Positions 8,943 through 18,523 of a stretch of 64,000 nt of DNA are shown one piece after another. Positions within the stretch are counted from its first letter, which is position 1. Each line of letters begins with the position of its first letter. The stretch is taken from positions 174,000 to 237,999 of the forward strand of contig NZ_JABEYA020000004.1 in NCBI RefSeq assembly GCF_013074385.2, read 5' to 3'. The translations under genes and the position numbers were made by a program. The notes beneath the pieces are model-generated. The model did no database searches. It saw only the letters and a program-made list of their open reading frames with translations, and was not told the origin of the DNA. Source of the stretch: Vibrio ostreicida (GTDB lineage Bacteria; Pseudomonadota; Gammaproteobacteria; Enterobacterales; Vibrionaceae).

Positions 8943-10307
8943 ATGTTGAACTCTCTGTCCAAAAAACTGTTTGTGCTATCAACGACCACGTTGGTGTTGA
9001 CGTTATTCATTATTATCTCCTTCTCTAAAGTGGCCTTTGAGCAGAAACACACTAAGTCAGACTTGGATCAGGTGATTGACTTGCAACTTTGCGTGGATTT
9101 TCTGCGTAGCCAGCTTTGGGTATTCATTCAATTCGGTGACGAACCGAGTTTAGTTCAAGTTGAACGGGCACAAGCTGAACTGGACACAAAGCTTACCGCG
9201 TATAAAAAAAATACCCCGCAGCTCGCTAATATTCAACGGATGAACCTTGGTCTGAATGCGTTGCTCAACAAAGAAAAACAAGTGTACTTTTTATCTATAA
9301 ACGGGCTCGAAGATCCTGTCTGGCCTCACGATATCAGCGCTAGAGGATTGCTGCACTCCAGATACAATATGATTGTCCAGAACATGACGGAAGAGCTTGC
9401 GTATGTGCACCAGTCCGTGTTGAATCGCAACGCCACAAGTTTGCATCAGGTTATGATCTTTGCGGGCACATGGTTAGTGATCTGCTCAGTGTTAGTCAGT
9501 GTGACAGCTTGGCTTATCTCATTCCGTTTCAAGTCGGGTGCGCAGGCAATGAAAAATGCCATTATGAGTGTTGCCAAAGGAAAGTTGGACTCCAAAGTCC
9601 AAGCTGTAAAAATGGATTCGGAATTCAGCGACATCGCGCGATTCTTTAACCAAATGACGGTTTCACTGCGCGAGTCCACGGTCACTAAGCGGGAACTTGA
9701 AGAAGAAGTCTTGCGTCAGACTCAACAGTTGGAACATAAGCAGAAGCAGTTGATTTTTCTATCAGAGCACGAGCCACTGACGAATTTATACAATCGCCGT
9801 GCTTTTGACAAAGCCTTAGAAAACTCAATTGTTAAAGCGAAGCGGACTCAGTGTAAGTTAGCCCTGTTTTTTATTGATTTGGATGATTTTAAGTCGATCA
9901 ATGATTCTTTCGGCCATGATGCGGGTGATGCGATTTTGATTGAAGTTTCCCGACGAATCAGCGCGGTCACGCGAGAATCAGATTTTGTTGGTCGCTTTGG
10001 AGGGGATGAATTTGTCATCTGTCTCGATCTTCTGCACAACTTTGACATTGTATCGAAAAAAGCAGAGCAGCTGTTGGATACGATTAATACGCCGATTGTG
10101 TTCAACGGGAACACACTTAAGGTCGGAGCCAGTATCGGTGTCAGTTACTTTCCTGACCAAACTCAAAACAAAGACGCGCTGTTAAGCATGGCCGATGAAG
10201 CCATGTACCGAGCAAAAAAAATGAGTGGTTCGGCGTGCTTTGATGGGAAAACCGCTGTTTGCAAAAAAGGCGCCAATTCGGTTCGCCTGACGACGATTAA
10301 TGATTGA
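8943..10307 (+). CDS. Membrane-bound diguanylate cyclase (HAMP-GGDEF)
   Basis: About 454 residues: a first transmembrane helix near 10-28, a periplasmic region of about 140 residues, a second helix near 170-192, a HAMP region, a short coiled coil, and a GGDEF domain. The active-site GGDEF is intact near 352-356, and an RxxD inhibitory site (RESD) lies five residues before it, so the enzyme should make c-di-GMP and be product-inhibited. There is no EAL domain. It lies immediately downstream of the binding protein gene, which is its likely periplasmic sensor subunit. ATG 8943 is chosen over an overlapping GTG at 8940. Confidence 0.92.
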   Translation: MLNSLSKKLFVLSTTTLVLTLFIIISFSKVAFEQKHTKSDLDQVIDLQLCVDFLRSQLWVFIQFGDEPSLVQVERAQAELDTKLTAYKKNTPQLANIQRMNLGLNALLNKEKQVYFLSINGLEDPVWPHDISARGLLHSRYNMIVQNMTEELAYVHQSVLNRNATSLHQVMIFAGTWLVICSVLVSVTAWLISFRFKSGAQAMKNAIMSVAKGKLDSKVQAVKMDSEFSDIARFFNQMTVSLRESTVTKRELEEEVLRQTQQLEHKQKQLIFLSEHEPLTNLYNRRAFDKALENSIVKAKRTQCKLALFFIDLDDFKSINDSFGHDAGDAILIEVSRRISAVTRESDFVGRFGGDEFVICLDLLHNFDIVSKKAEQLLDTINTPIVFNGNTLKVGASIGVSYFPDQTQNKDALLSMADEAMYRAKKMSGSACFDGKTAVCKKGANSVRLTTIND

Positions 10308-10318
10308 GCGAGTTTAAG

Positions 10319-10336
10319 CGGTCTTTTGACCGTTTT
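10319..10336 (+). terminator. Rho-independent terminator after the cyclase gene
   Basis: A 5-bp stem CGGTC/GACCG with a TTTT loop, followed by TTTT, beginning 11 bases after the cyclase stop. The stem is short but well placed to end the two-gene operon. Confidence 0.6.
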
Positions 10337-10644
10337 CGTCTCTGACCCTCTGTAGTTTCACCCTGATAGGTCACCTGAACGCTGGTTGTGCTGCGGTCAA
10401 CGGTGATGTCTGATCGAGCATATTATTGTTCATGGCCGACATTTATTAGGGTGCCTATTTCATATTCCTACCTGAGCTTACTCTGTGACTTCAATCATAA
10501 AATCTATATGAATTATTGTTGTCATGGATATATAGTATTCTTTTGATGTCAAAGTGATACTCGCTCGTACAATTGAAGATTAACCCGTTGTGTGACGAAG
10601 ATGATAATGAAAATAACAGGCTGTTGTTCAAATAAGGGATGTGT
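10337..10644. other. Intergenic region before the RND efflux operon
   Basis: About 310 bases without a gene. It must hold the promoter of the efflux operon; no regulator gene or clear palindromic operator was recognised. AAGGG at 10634-10638 is the ribosome binding site for the adaptor gene. Confidence 0.5.
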
Positions 10645-11790
10645 ATGAAATCTAAGCCGTTAGCTTGGCTGCTTCCTATTCTTATTCTGATAGGCGCGTA
10701 TGGAGCCTATGCAGCTATTGCTGCAAGTGGCGCTGAAAATGCGCAATCCAAACCCGAAAAGAAACCGTTTAAAGTCACCGTGTCCGCCTTCAAGTCCAGT
10801 GATCACAAAGTACTCATCACGAGTCACGGTGAATTATTACCCGCTGAAACGACTCAGCTTTCTGCCCAAGTCTCGGGTGAGGTGACCGGATGGCACCCCA
10901 ATTTTGTTGCTGGGGGTGTCGTTAACCGAGGAGAAACCCTATTCTCGATTGAAAATGACAACTATCAGGCAGCGGTTTTGCAAGCTGAAGCCCAGCTCGC
11001 TAGTGCTCAGTCAGCTTTGATTGAGGAAAAGGCGAGGGCTGAAGTGGCCAAACGTCAGGCAAAAAAGCTGCCTGCCAAACAGGTAACGGAGCTGTATTTG
11101 CGCCAACCTCAGGTGCTAAGTGCAAAGGCTCAAGTGAAATCTGCGCAGGCCGCGCTAAAGCGGGCGCAGCGAGATCTCGATAACTGTAAAGTGGTGGCGC
11201 CCTATGACGCATTGGTTGTCTCTAGGGATATTGGGGTTGGCCAGTATATTGCCGCTGGTGCGCACATTGCGACGTTGAACAACATCGAGGCAGGCGAAAT
11301 ACACATTCCTATCGCGGGTTTCGACCGCGTCTTTTTACCACAAGACTATGCAGGGACGCCCGCGACCATTCTCCAGAGAGGGCTCGTTGAGACGAAACGT
11401 GAGGGTGTGATTAAGCGTGATTTGGGGATCATTGATAGTTCAACTCGAATGATCAATATGGTGGTCGGTGTGGAGGACCCTTATGCGCTGGACTCTAAAA
11501 AAACACCGTTAAAGTTTGGTTCCTATGTCGAAGTGCAATTTGTCGGAAGAGAGCTGAAACACATCTATCGTTTACCGCAGGAACTGGTCAATAACCGTCG
11601 CGTCTGGGTTGTCAATGACAAGAGTGAGCTTGAGCCACGAATCGTCAACGTGTTGAGGGCTGAGCAAGAGTTTATGCTGATCAATGAGGGCTTAACCGAC
11701 GACGACAAGATTGTTTTGACCGTACCTGAATATCCACAAACAGGGATGCGCGTAGACGTTGCCATCATTGAGAACGCATTAGGCGAGTAG
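10645..11790 (+). CDS. RND efflux periplasmic adaptor (membrane fusion protein)
   Basis: A 381-residue HlyD/AcrA-family adaptor. An N-terminal hydrophobic anchor (about 5-27) is followed by a barrel-sandwich region (QVSGEVTGWHPNFVAGGVVNRGETLFSIE), a long alpha-helical hairpin rich in Ala, Glu and Gln, the second lipoyl half (VVAPYDALVVSRDIGVGQYIAAG), and beta-barrel domains. It links the inner-membrane pump encoded next door to an outer-membrane channel such as TolC, which is not in the window. ATG 10645 fits the AAGGG spacing better than ATG 10639. It lies nine bases before the pump gene. Confidence 0.92.
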   Translation: MKSKPLAWLLPILILIGAYGAYAAIAASGAENAQSKPEKKPFKVTVSAFKSSDHKVLITSHGELLPAETTQLSAQVSGEVTGWHPNFVAGGVVNRGETLFSIENDNYQAAVLQAEAQLASAQSALIEEKARAEVAKRQAKKLPAKQVTELYLRQPQVLSAKAQVKSAQAALKRAQRDLDNCKVVAPYDALVVSRDIGVGQYIAAGAHIATLNNIEAGEIHIPIAGFDRVFLPQDYAGTPATILQRGLVETKREGVIKRDLGIIDSSTRMINMVVGVEDPYALDSKKTPLKFGSYVEVQFVGRELKHIYRLPQELVNNRRVWVVNDKSELEPRIVNVLRAEQEFMLINEGLTDDDKIVLTVPEYPQTGMRVDVAIIENALGE

Positions 11791-11799
11791 GATCACAAC

Positions 11800-14700
11800 A
11801 TGGATGAATCAAAACAAAAAGGGCTGATTGCGTATTTTGCTCACAATCCGGTTGCCGCCAACTTAATCATGGTCTTCGTTCTGATTGTCGGAACGGTCAG
11901 TTTCTTCTTTATTCAAAGACAAATGTTTCCCAATATTGAAGTGAACTACATTAATGTCAGTGCTCAATACCCGGGAGCGTCACCGCAAGAGATTGAAGAG
12001 AGTATTCTCATCAAGCTTGAAGAGTCACTCAAGGACGTAACAGGCATCAAAAAGGCGATATCCACGGCGTCCCGAGGCAGCGGTGCGATTGAAATTGAAG
12101 TCGACGTCGATAGAGACATCGAAGATGTGCTGGACAAGGTCAAACAAAAAGTCGATTCGGTCTCTAATTTCCCCGCCGCCATGGAGCCTATACAAGTCTA
12201 TCAGTTTGAGTTTCGACAGGATGTGATAGAGATGGCTCTGGTCGGGGAACGATCTCTTCTAGAGCTTAAGCCCATCGCCAAACAGATTGAAGATGAGTTA
12301 CTTCAGCTCAGTAATGTGGCTTTGGTTGATCTGAGCGCACCAGAGTATGAGATTGCCATTGAAGTGGAACCGAGAGTATTACGTAAATATAACCTGACGC
12401 TCAATGATGTTACTTTGGCCATTCAACGGTATTCCGCCAATTACTCTGCCGGTGAGGTGCGCACCGACGCAGGAATGATTTCGGTTAGAATTGAGAACCA
12501 ATATTACAGTGGGGAAGAATTTCGCGATATACCCGTAAAAATAGGGGCGAATGGAGGCAAGGTTTTACTTCAGGATATTGCGACGATCAAAGATGGGTTT
12601 ACCGAAGAGGACCGTTATTTTAAGTATTCGGGGGAAAATGCGATTTATTTGTCGGTGAAGGCAACCAAAGACCAAAATATGGTGTCGGTAGCGCAAGACG
12701 TTAAAGCTTACATCGAGCAAAAGAATGCAACACTGCCTTCAGATCTCAAGATAAAAACCTTAGTTGATATGACTTACTACCTCAATGCGCGACTCGATAT
12801 GATGCTAAAGAACTTGCTTCAGGGCGCTTTGCTGGTTGCGTTAATGCTGAGTTTGTTTTTGCGAGTTAAGCTCGCCATGTGGGTCATGATAGGACTCCCC
12901 GTTTGCTTTCTGGGCGCGGTGATGCTTATGCCTGCGCTTGGTGTCAGCATCAATATTGTTTCCCTTTTTGCGTTCATTATGGTGTTGGGGATCGTCGTCG
13001 ATGATGCCATTGTCATTGGCGAAAGTGCGTACTCTGAGATTGAAAAGCACGGCGGAGGGGTTGATAACGTTGTTCGGGGGGTGAAACGCGTTGCGACGCC
13101 TGCCACCTTTGGTGTGTTGACCACCATTGCTGTATTTGCCCCTTTCCTCATGTCAAAAGGGATTGAGCGGGCGTTCTTTTTCGGCATCGCTGCGATTGTG
13201 ATTTTATGCCTGATCTTCAGCCTGATTGAATCTAAACTGATCCTGCCGTCACATTTGGCTCACTCAAATTTCACACCAATCAAAGAAGGGAGTTGGAGAG
13301 ACAGGTTTAACCGTCGCTTCTTCCGCTTGGTTAACGGACCATATAAACAGGTAGTGGCGTTCTGCACTGTGTGGCGCTGGAGTGTCTTTGCTGGGTTTGT
13401 GGCCTTATTAGTGATAAGCATTGCGTTGGTGATGGCAAATTATGTTCGTATTATACCGTCGCCTAAAGTGCCCCATGACTTTCCGAGCATCAAATTGGTC
13501 ATGAACGATAATGTCTCGAGTGAGCAAACCATTGAGGCCCTTAAACTGATTGAAAGTACGGTATTGACTATTGACCTTGAGATAGAGCAGGAGACTGGGC
13601 AAAAGATGGTCAGGGATATACTGACGTTTAATCAGGGGCGTAAGGAAGGTCGATTGGTGATCCCGTTGGTGGATGAAGAGTTAAGGCCCTTCAATACCTT
13701 CGAACTGGCGAGGCGCTGGCGTGAACGAATACCCAATATCCCCGGACTCAAAAAGCTGACGGTCTCAGATAACGTCAATGATAACGAGAAAGGTGATGAG
13801 TTTGGCTTTTTACTGTACGGCTCAGATATTGATACCTTAAATGCCGCTGGACGAGAATTGCTCGTTGAACTAAGACAGCAACGCGGTTTGTTCGATATAT
13901 CATCTTCGATTGATGCTGGTAGCCAAGAAGTGCTGCTATCCCTATCCCCAGTGGCTTACGACTTGGGTTTAAATTTGTCCGACATTGCTTTGCAGGTAGG
14001 CGGCAGTTTTTATGGGGGCGAAGCTCAGCGAGTGCTGCGTGATGGCGAAGAAATTAAGGTTATGGTGCGTTACCCTCAGCTGACCAGAGAAGCGTACTCT
14101 TCACTTCGTTATGCGGTGATTACCACGCCCGAAGGGAAAAAAGTCATGTTGGGGGATGTCGTGAGCATTAACCAAAAGCCAGGCGTCAATAGCATTCGTC
14201 GCGAGGGAGGCTTTCGGAGTGTTTACGTCTATGGTTCGATTGATGAAGAGCAAGTTGAGCCCAATCAAGTCGTTGAACAGGTTCGTCAGGAGATTATCCC
14301 AGATATATTGTCTCACTATTTGGGTGTCAAAAGCGAGCTCGGAGGAAGTATTGAGGAGCAACAAGCGCAGCAAGATGAGCAAAAAATCTTCTTCATTGCT
14401 GGGATGATTATTGTCTATATGCTGCTGGCTGTTCCATTGAAAAGTTATACTCAGCCTTTGATTATTATGTCCGTGATCCCGTTCAGTTTGACCGGGGCGA
14501 TTTGGGGGCACTACTGGTTTGGCATTGATCTGAGCATGATGTCGACGTTTGGTTTGATTGCCGCCGCTGGTGTGGTTGTGAATGATTCTCTGGTCATGAC
14601 AGATTACGTGAATCATGTCAGGGCAAAAGGCGTTGACATCAAACAGGCCGTGATTGAGGCTGGCTGTGCGAGGTTTAGAGCCATCATCCTGACGTCAATC

Positions 14701-14922
14701 ACAACCTTTGTGGGCGTTTTGCCGATTATGTTTGAAACGAGCTTACAGGCTAGGTTTGTGATCCCGATGGCGGTTGCACTGGGTTTTGCTGTGTTGTTTG
14801 CAACGTTACTGACGTTAATTTTAGTCCCGTGTTTGTACTTGATGCTGGATGACATAAAAGGTGTCTTTTCTTGGTTGGGTCAACGGGTTAAGCGCAAAAA
14901 AGTTAAGCCAGTGGCCGAGTAA
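11800..14922 (+). CDS. RND family efflux pump (AcrB/HAE-type)
   Basis: A 1040-residue proton-driven inner-membrane exporter. The order of 12 helices and two large periplasmic loops is as in AcrB. FAHNPVAANLIMVFVLIVG is TM1, YPGASPQEIEE lies in the first porter domain, and GIVVDDAIVIGE in TM4 has the paired Asp residues used for proton relay. AGVVVNDSLVMTDYVN is the matching motif in the second half. It is of the divergent HAE group found with short adaptors rather than a close AcrB orthologue; substrates are not predictable. No regulator adjoins the operon. An AGGA site lies upstream of ATG 11800. Confidence 0.93.
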   Translation: MDESKQKGLIAYFAHNPVAANLIMVFVLIVGTVSFFFIQRQMFPNIEVNYINVSAQYPGASPQEIEESILIKLEESLKDVTGIKKAISTASRGSGAIEIEVDVDRDIEDVLDKVKQKVDSVSNFPAAMEPIQVYQFEFRQDVIEMALVGERSLLELKPIAKQIEDELLQLSNVALVDLSAPEYEIAIEVEPRVLRKYNLTLNDVTLAIQRYSANYSAGEVRTDAGMISVRIENQYYSGEEFRDIPVKIGANGGKVLLQDIATIKDGFTEEDRYFKYSGENAIYLSVKATKDQNMVSVAQDVKAYIEQKNATLPSDLKIKTLVDMTYYLNARLDMMLKNLLQGALLVALMLSLFLRVKLAMWVMIGLPVCFLGAVMLMPALGVSINIVSLFAFIMVLGIVVDDAIVIGESAYSEIEKHGGGVDNVVRGVKRVATPATFGVLTTIAVFAPFLMSKGIERAFFFGIAAIVILCLIFSLIESKLILPSHLAHSNFTPIKEGSWRDRFNRRFFRLVNGPYKQVVAFCTVWRWSVFAGFVALLVISIALVMANYVRIIPSPKVPHDFPSIKLVMNDNVSSEQTIEALKLIESTVLTIDLEIEQETGQKMVRDILTFNQGRKEGRLVIPLVDEELRPFNTFELARRWRERIPNIPGLKKLTVSDNVNDNEKGDEFGFLLYGSDIDTLNAAGRELLVELRQQRGLFDISSSIDAGSQEVLLSLSPVAYDLGLNLSDIALQVGGSFYGGEAQRVLRDGEEIKVMVRYPQLTREAYSSLRYAVITTPEGKKVMLGDVVSINQKPGVNSIRREGGFRSVYVYGSIDEEQVEPNQVVEQVRQEIIPDILSHYLGVKSELGGSIEEQQAQQDEQKIFFIAGMIIVYMLLAVPLKSYTQPLIIMSVIPFSLTGAIWGHYWFGIDLSMMSTFGLIAAAGVVVNDSLVMTDYVNHVRAKGVDIKQAVIEAGCARFRAIILTSITTFVGVLPIMFETSLQARFVIPMAVALGFAVLFATLLTLILVPCLYLMLDDIKGVFSWLGQRVKRKKVKPVAE

Positions 14923-14929
14923 AGGTCGA

Positions 14930-14962
14930 GAAGAAAGGGCATGTTGTGCCTTTTCTTTCTTC
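14930..14962 (+). terminator. Probable terminator after the RND pump
   Basis: An imperfect hairpin directly after the pump stop: GAAGAAAG-GGCA pairs with TGCC-CTTTCTTC around a TGTTG loop, with a four-T bulge on the 3' side. The lack of a clean T run after it makes this moderate. Confidence 0.5.
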
Positions 14963-15342
14963 AAGACTGGCCTCTGTTATTGACCTCATAGGTTGGCCTA
15001 ACGGATGATGGCTTTATTTTATCGCTCTGGTACGAGAAGGCGCAGAAATGGGATAAAGAAAACCCGCACAGAGGGCATATTGTGCGGGTAAATGAGGGCA
15101 ATAATTTAGATTTTTTTTAGTTTGGAGGTCGCTGGTTAAATATCCATATCCAAACTGTTACATTTTCTTCGCCGAGTTAAGCAGAAGTTTGCATCAGTGT
15201 AACCAACGCTAATTAAACTAACACTAATGTTACTTTTGGTTAAATTATAATTTTGGAATCATAAATTCCATTTATGAAATAGCTATGATTGTAGAAATAG
15301 ACCTCTTGACGACATACAACAGGGGTAAGTTGAACATGGCTG
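14963..15342. other. Intergenic region between RND operon and vxr-like operon
   Basis: About 380 bases between convergent genes. It contains a perfect 8-bp inverted repeat at 15063-15088 (see terminator entry) and is otherwise AT-rich with small imperfect repeats such as GGAAT/ATTCC near 15255-15270. No coding frame is convincing on either strand. Confidence 0.5.
15063..15088 (-). terminator. Terminator for the minus-strand vxr-like operon
   Basis: A perfect 8-bp stem CCCGCACA/TGTGCGGG with a 10-base loop. Read on the minus strand it is followed at once by TTTTCTTT, a proper Rho-independent layout. It lies 255 bases beyond the stop of the glycosidase gene, so that operon would have an unusually long 3' untranslated region. 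Confidence 0.72.
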
Positions 15343-17631
15343 CTATGGGGTGACTTGCCAACGTATTTTTTGACCATTGCTGAGCAACGCCAGCATCGAG
15401 TAGCTATCCATACTGACGCCAGCTTGCTGAGTGGTGCTGTTGGTGAAATTAGCAATGATTTTGCTGCCATCACTGAACACGCTTTGCTGAATGAGCCCAT
15501 TCTCATCAAGCCATACTAGGTCAATGAGTTGCTGGTCCCAAAGTTGTTGGTGAACGGGTGAAAAACCTTGTTGATAATGCGCCAGAGCCTGAATTCTTGG
15601 GCTGTTGACTGAACTCGCTTCATCACGGCTTAAATGCACCATCGCTGGGGTGTTATACAGCATTGATGTCAGATCACGCTGAGTTTTTACATTGCTGAAC
15701 TTAAGGCTGTCGCTGTGCCAATGGTGGCTGTTAATCACTTCATCATGGAACACCGCTTGATACATTGGAACCCGATATCTAGGGTCAAACAACAAGGTTC
15801 TATACGGTTCATTTACCTGCGCGGATGTAAAGAAAAAATCCGGCTTGTGGTCGGGGTACCAGCGCCCGAGAAAGTAGGGTGAGCTGGTGTCTTGCTTCAT
15901 TTCTGCGTCAGTCCAGCCAAAACCAACGGTTTCTAATCCATGAGCGAAGGCAATCCCACTGGTGGTGAGGCTGTTGCCATCTTCTGAACCCAATACGAGA
16001 TGATGCTGCTTCGCAATCCAAGCCATGCGTTGATTAAACGCATTCAGCATCGCTTGCTGATCGCTGTTATCGCGGTAATCTTCACGGGCCATAGCGGTTG
16101 CATCGACATCAAGGAACAGGCTATTGAAATGCCCGTAGTGCACGATATCAAGAATACGTTGTTTAACGTAATTGATCTGGCAATTTGGATTGAGGTAAAA
16201 CCCTTTGCCCCGAAATCCTTTTTTCTTGTGGCCATCGGCCATTTCGATGGCGCACTCATTTCGCATGGGATCCGGCAGTTGAGCGGTCAACCAGCTATCG
16301 TTGATGCCTTGAGGGATCGCGGTATTGTAAGAGTCGTAAGTCGCGACTAAGAATCCAGCGTCTTTGGCTTTATCGACCACTTCGGGTTGGTAGAATGCGG
16401 GCATCCAATTGTCTAGCCCGAGCCACAGCTTGTTCAGCCCAGCTGAAGTCAGGTTGTCTACCATGTCTAAAGTCAGCGCCTGCCCCCAGCGTTGTGAGGC
16501 AACAAGATAGTCTGATGCGTGAGCCTTGAGCCATTGTTTTTGTTGTTGAGCTGATTTGTATTGCGCTGCGATGGTGTTGTTGTTCAACGTTGGTCTAGGG
16601 GTAGGGTAGCGAAGTTGGAGAGAGGCATTGATCGAGTTGACCAAACGCTGTTTTTCGTAAAACGTGATTGGGCCAGAGGCCGAGCCTAATGACTTGAGTA
16701 CGGATTGAGAGATCGACAAACCTGATTGCTTGAGATACCAGTGCTTGAGTCCTGACCAATCGATAACGTCTAAGGTGCTGATGAGACCCCGTCCGAACAC
16801 ATACACTTGGCTGGCGCCGATCAGTTTCTCAATCTGAGGATTGGCTTTATGTTGTTGACTGAGAGGCTTAGATTGTTGGTTATCGATCCGCCATTGCCGA
16901 TAGTGTTTGGCTCCGTCAATCCAGTGGTCACCCAAAGTTATGCGGACGGTAAAAGGTTGTGCTTGATTGAGGGGGGTAAACTGGTGCTGTGCTGACATAC
17001 CAATGTGTGGCTGAGCACGAGTAAAACCAAGGGTATTATTGGTTGCCGTGATTAACTGATAATTGATATAGCGGTGGCCCTGTTGAATGGTCCAGAATGG
17101 CATTTTTAAGTCTTGGGTCGTGTTTGCACCATGGTGGTTGTCCACCAGATAGCGTGCCCAGAGTGTGTTGTTAGTGGGAATACGCATACCTTCGCTAAAA
17201 GGTAAGAATAAGGTGTCGGTTTGTTGGTTGGCGAGATGAAACCACTCGAGCACCATTGGGTGAGCGCGCCGGATAGCCGGTTGTTGTGGAGCAAGGAAGC
17301 TGATTAATAACGCGTTTTCATCTAGGGTTGCTGTCGCTTTGATGCCACTGGGGCGTAATTGCCACGTCGCGTTGTTTGCATCATTGACGATCGGATGGTA
17401 GGCGGTTTGCTTCTGCTGGTTGACGTTGAAATAAGGGGCGTTAACCAACAGGCGGTTCCATTCGATATTGAGCGTGTTTGGATCAAGTACAATACGATGC
17501 TGGGCGTTGCTGAGAACAATCGGGTTGGCGTGGCTAGATACGGCCATCAATAGCGCCAAGGCTATGGCCAAACCAAGGAAAATACGCTGGTAGGCTTGGT
17601 GAGGTCGACAATGGAATCGGGGATAAATCAT
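15343..17631 (-). CDS. Exported glycoside hydrolase, distantly GH101/GH129-like
   Basis: A 762-residue exported protein. A basic N-terminus is followed by a hydrophobic stretch at about 17-32 and a likely cleavage after SHA (about 36). The first 270 residues look like a beta-sandwich; the remainder resembles a TIM barrel with WLGLDNWMPAF, LFLDVDATAMAREDY (candidate nucleophile Asp) and LGSEDGNSL (candidate acid/base Glu). That layout recalls GH101/GH129 enzymes acting on alpha-linked N-acetylgalactosamine, but I cannot assign a family firmly. It is last in an apparent operon with a DUF2861 protein and a VxrAB-like two-component system, 70 bases downstream of the former, suggesting a role at the cell surface or envelope. 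Confidence 0.6.
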   Translation of the reverse strand: MIYPRFHCRPHQAYQRIFLGLAIALALLMAVSSHANPIVLSNAQHRIVLDPNTLNIEWNRLLVNAPYFNVNQQKQTAYHPIVNDANNATWQLRPSGIKATATLDENALLISFLAPQQPAIRRAHPMVLEWFHLANQQTDTLFLPFSEGMRIPTNNTLWARYLVDNHHGANTTQDLKMPFWTIQQGHRYINYQLITATNNTLGFTRAQPHIGMSAQHQFTPLNQAQPFTVRITLGDHWIDGAKHYRQWRIDNQQSKPLSQQHKANPQIEKLIGASQVYVFGRGLISTLDVIDWSGLKHWYLKQSGLSISQSVLKSLGSASGPITFYEKQRLVNSINASLQLRYPTPRPTLNNNTIAAQYKSAQQQKQWLKAHASDYLVASQRWGQALTLDMVDNLTSAGLNKLWLGLDNWMPAFYQPEVVDKAKDAGFLVATYDSYNTAIPQGINDSWLTAQLPDPMRNECAIEMADGHKKKGFRGKGFYLNPNCQINYVKQRILDIVHYGHFNSLFLDVDATAMAREDYRDNSDQQAMLNAFNQRMAWIAKQHHLVLGSEDGNSLTTSGIAFAHGLETVGFGWTDAEMKQDTSSPYFLGRWYPDHKPDFFFTSAQVNEPYRTLLFDPRYRVPMYQAVFHDEVINSHHWHSDSLKFSNVKTQRDLTSMLYNTPAMVHLSRDEASSVNSPRIQALAHYQQGFSPVHQQLWDQQLIDLVWLDENGLIQQSVFSDGSKIIANFTNSTTQQAGVSMDSYSMLALLSNGQKIRWQVTP

Positions 17632-17701
17632 AATAAACTCGTTCAGTAGATCAAGCGTCTATTAGAGCGGTAACCGATGGCCCAATTGTCACCTTATTGT
17701 C

Positions 17702-18523
17702 TCAATCCGTTGACGGTTCTGATGGGATAAATGGGATGGCCACACGGTGGATATATTCTATTCTTATCCCTTGTTGGTACTCATAGATGGTGACAGCCGC
17801 GCTTAAGTATTTAGCTTTAGAGGGAACTTGCTTGGGAGGGGGTGCGTTGAAGGTCAAAATTGGGAAACGGCCCCCCAACATTTGATAGTCTTTATCGAAC
17901 CATTGCCACGAAGCTAAAGCTCCAGAGCATGTGTCTGAATTTTTGGGAGGGGTAATGTGAATACGTTGCGCCTCTTGGTCTAGGGTTAGCCAACTTTGGT
18001 TGCTTTGTATGGCAACGATGATTGGGTACATCTCATCGCCAAGTCTCAGTGAATAGATACCCGATTCAGGTCGGCTGAGTAAATCGTTGGTCTCGAGCTC
18101 TTGATAGTCAGACAGCTTTAAGAGTTTACCGCTAAGTAAAACGATGTCTGTCGGTGATCGTAACTCCAGTGGCATCAATTTGCTTGAGTGCTGCGCTGAG
18201 ATTTTTATTTGATAGCCCTGTGATGATAAGCCAACGCGTTTTATTAAACTGATGCTGAGGTTTAGGGGTTGGTGACGTCTGTGTTGCCCTAACTGCTGAC
18301 CACATTGAGACTGTCGCAGAATTTCTTGCTTGACCGGTAACCAATATCGGCTGTCGAGTGCGTGTTGGCGCAGCGCAATGTGTAACTCTTGCCATGCCAG
18401 TTGAGGTTGTTGATTCAATAAGGCCTGATAGGTCCGTGCCAAAGGGGTGTCGGTAAACCAAGCGCTATGAGTGGCAACGCTGATGCTCATGGCGATCATA
18501 AAGGTCGACACGGTTAAATACAT
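17702..18523 (-). CDS. vxrC: DUF2861 periplasmic protein, VxrC-like
   Basis: A 273-residue protein with an N-terminal signal segment (VSTFMIAMSISVATHSAW). A helical N-terminal part (YQALLNQQPQLAWQELHIAL) precedes a beta-rich C-terminal part with paired Cys. Position directly after an OmpR-type regulator and a DUF3404 kinase matches Vibrio vxrC, a DUF2861 gene. It overlaps the regulator gene by 10 bases, so translation is coupled. Function in the Vxr cell-wall stress pathway is known only by association. Confidence 0.72.
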   Translation of the reverse strand: MYLTVSTFMIAMSISVATHSAWFTDTPLARTYQALLNQQPQLAWQELHIALRQHALDSRYWLPVKQEILRQSQCGQQLGQHRRHQPLNLSISLIKRVGLSSQGYQIKISAQHSSKLMPLELRSPTDIVLLSGKLLKLSDYQELETNDLLSRPESGIYSLRLGDEMYPIIVAIQSNQSWLTLDQEAQRIHITPPKNSDTCSGALASWQWFDKDYQMLGGRFPILTFNAPPPKQVPSKAKYLSAAVTIYEYQQGIRIEYIHRVAIPFIPSEPSTD

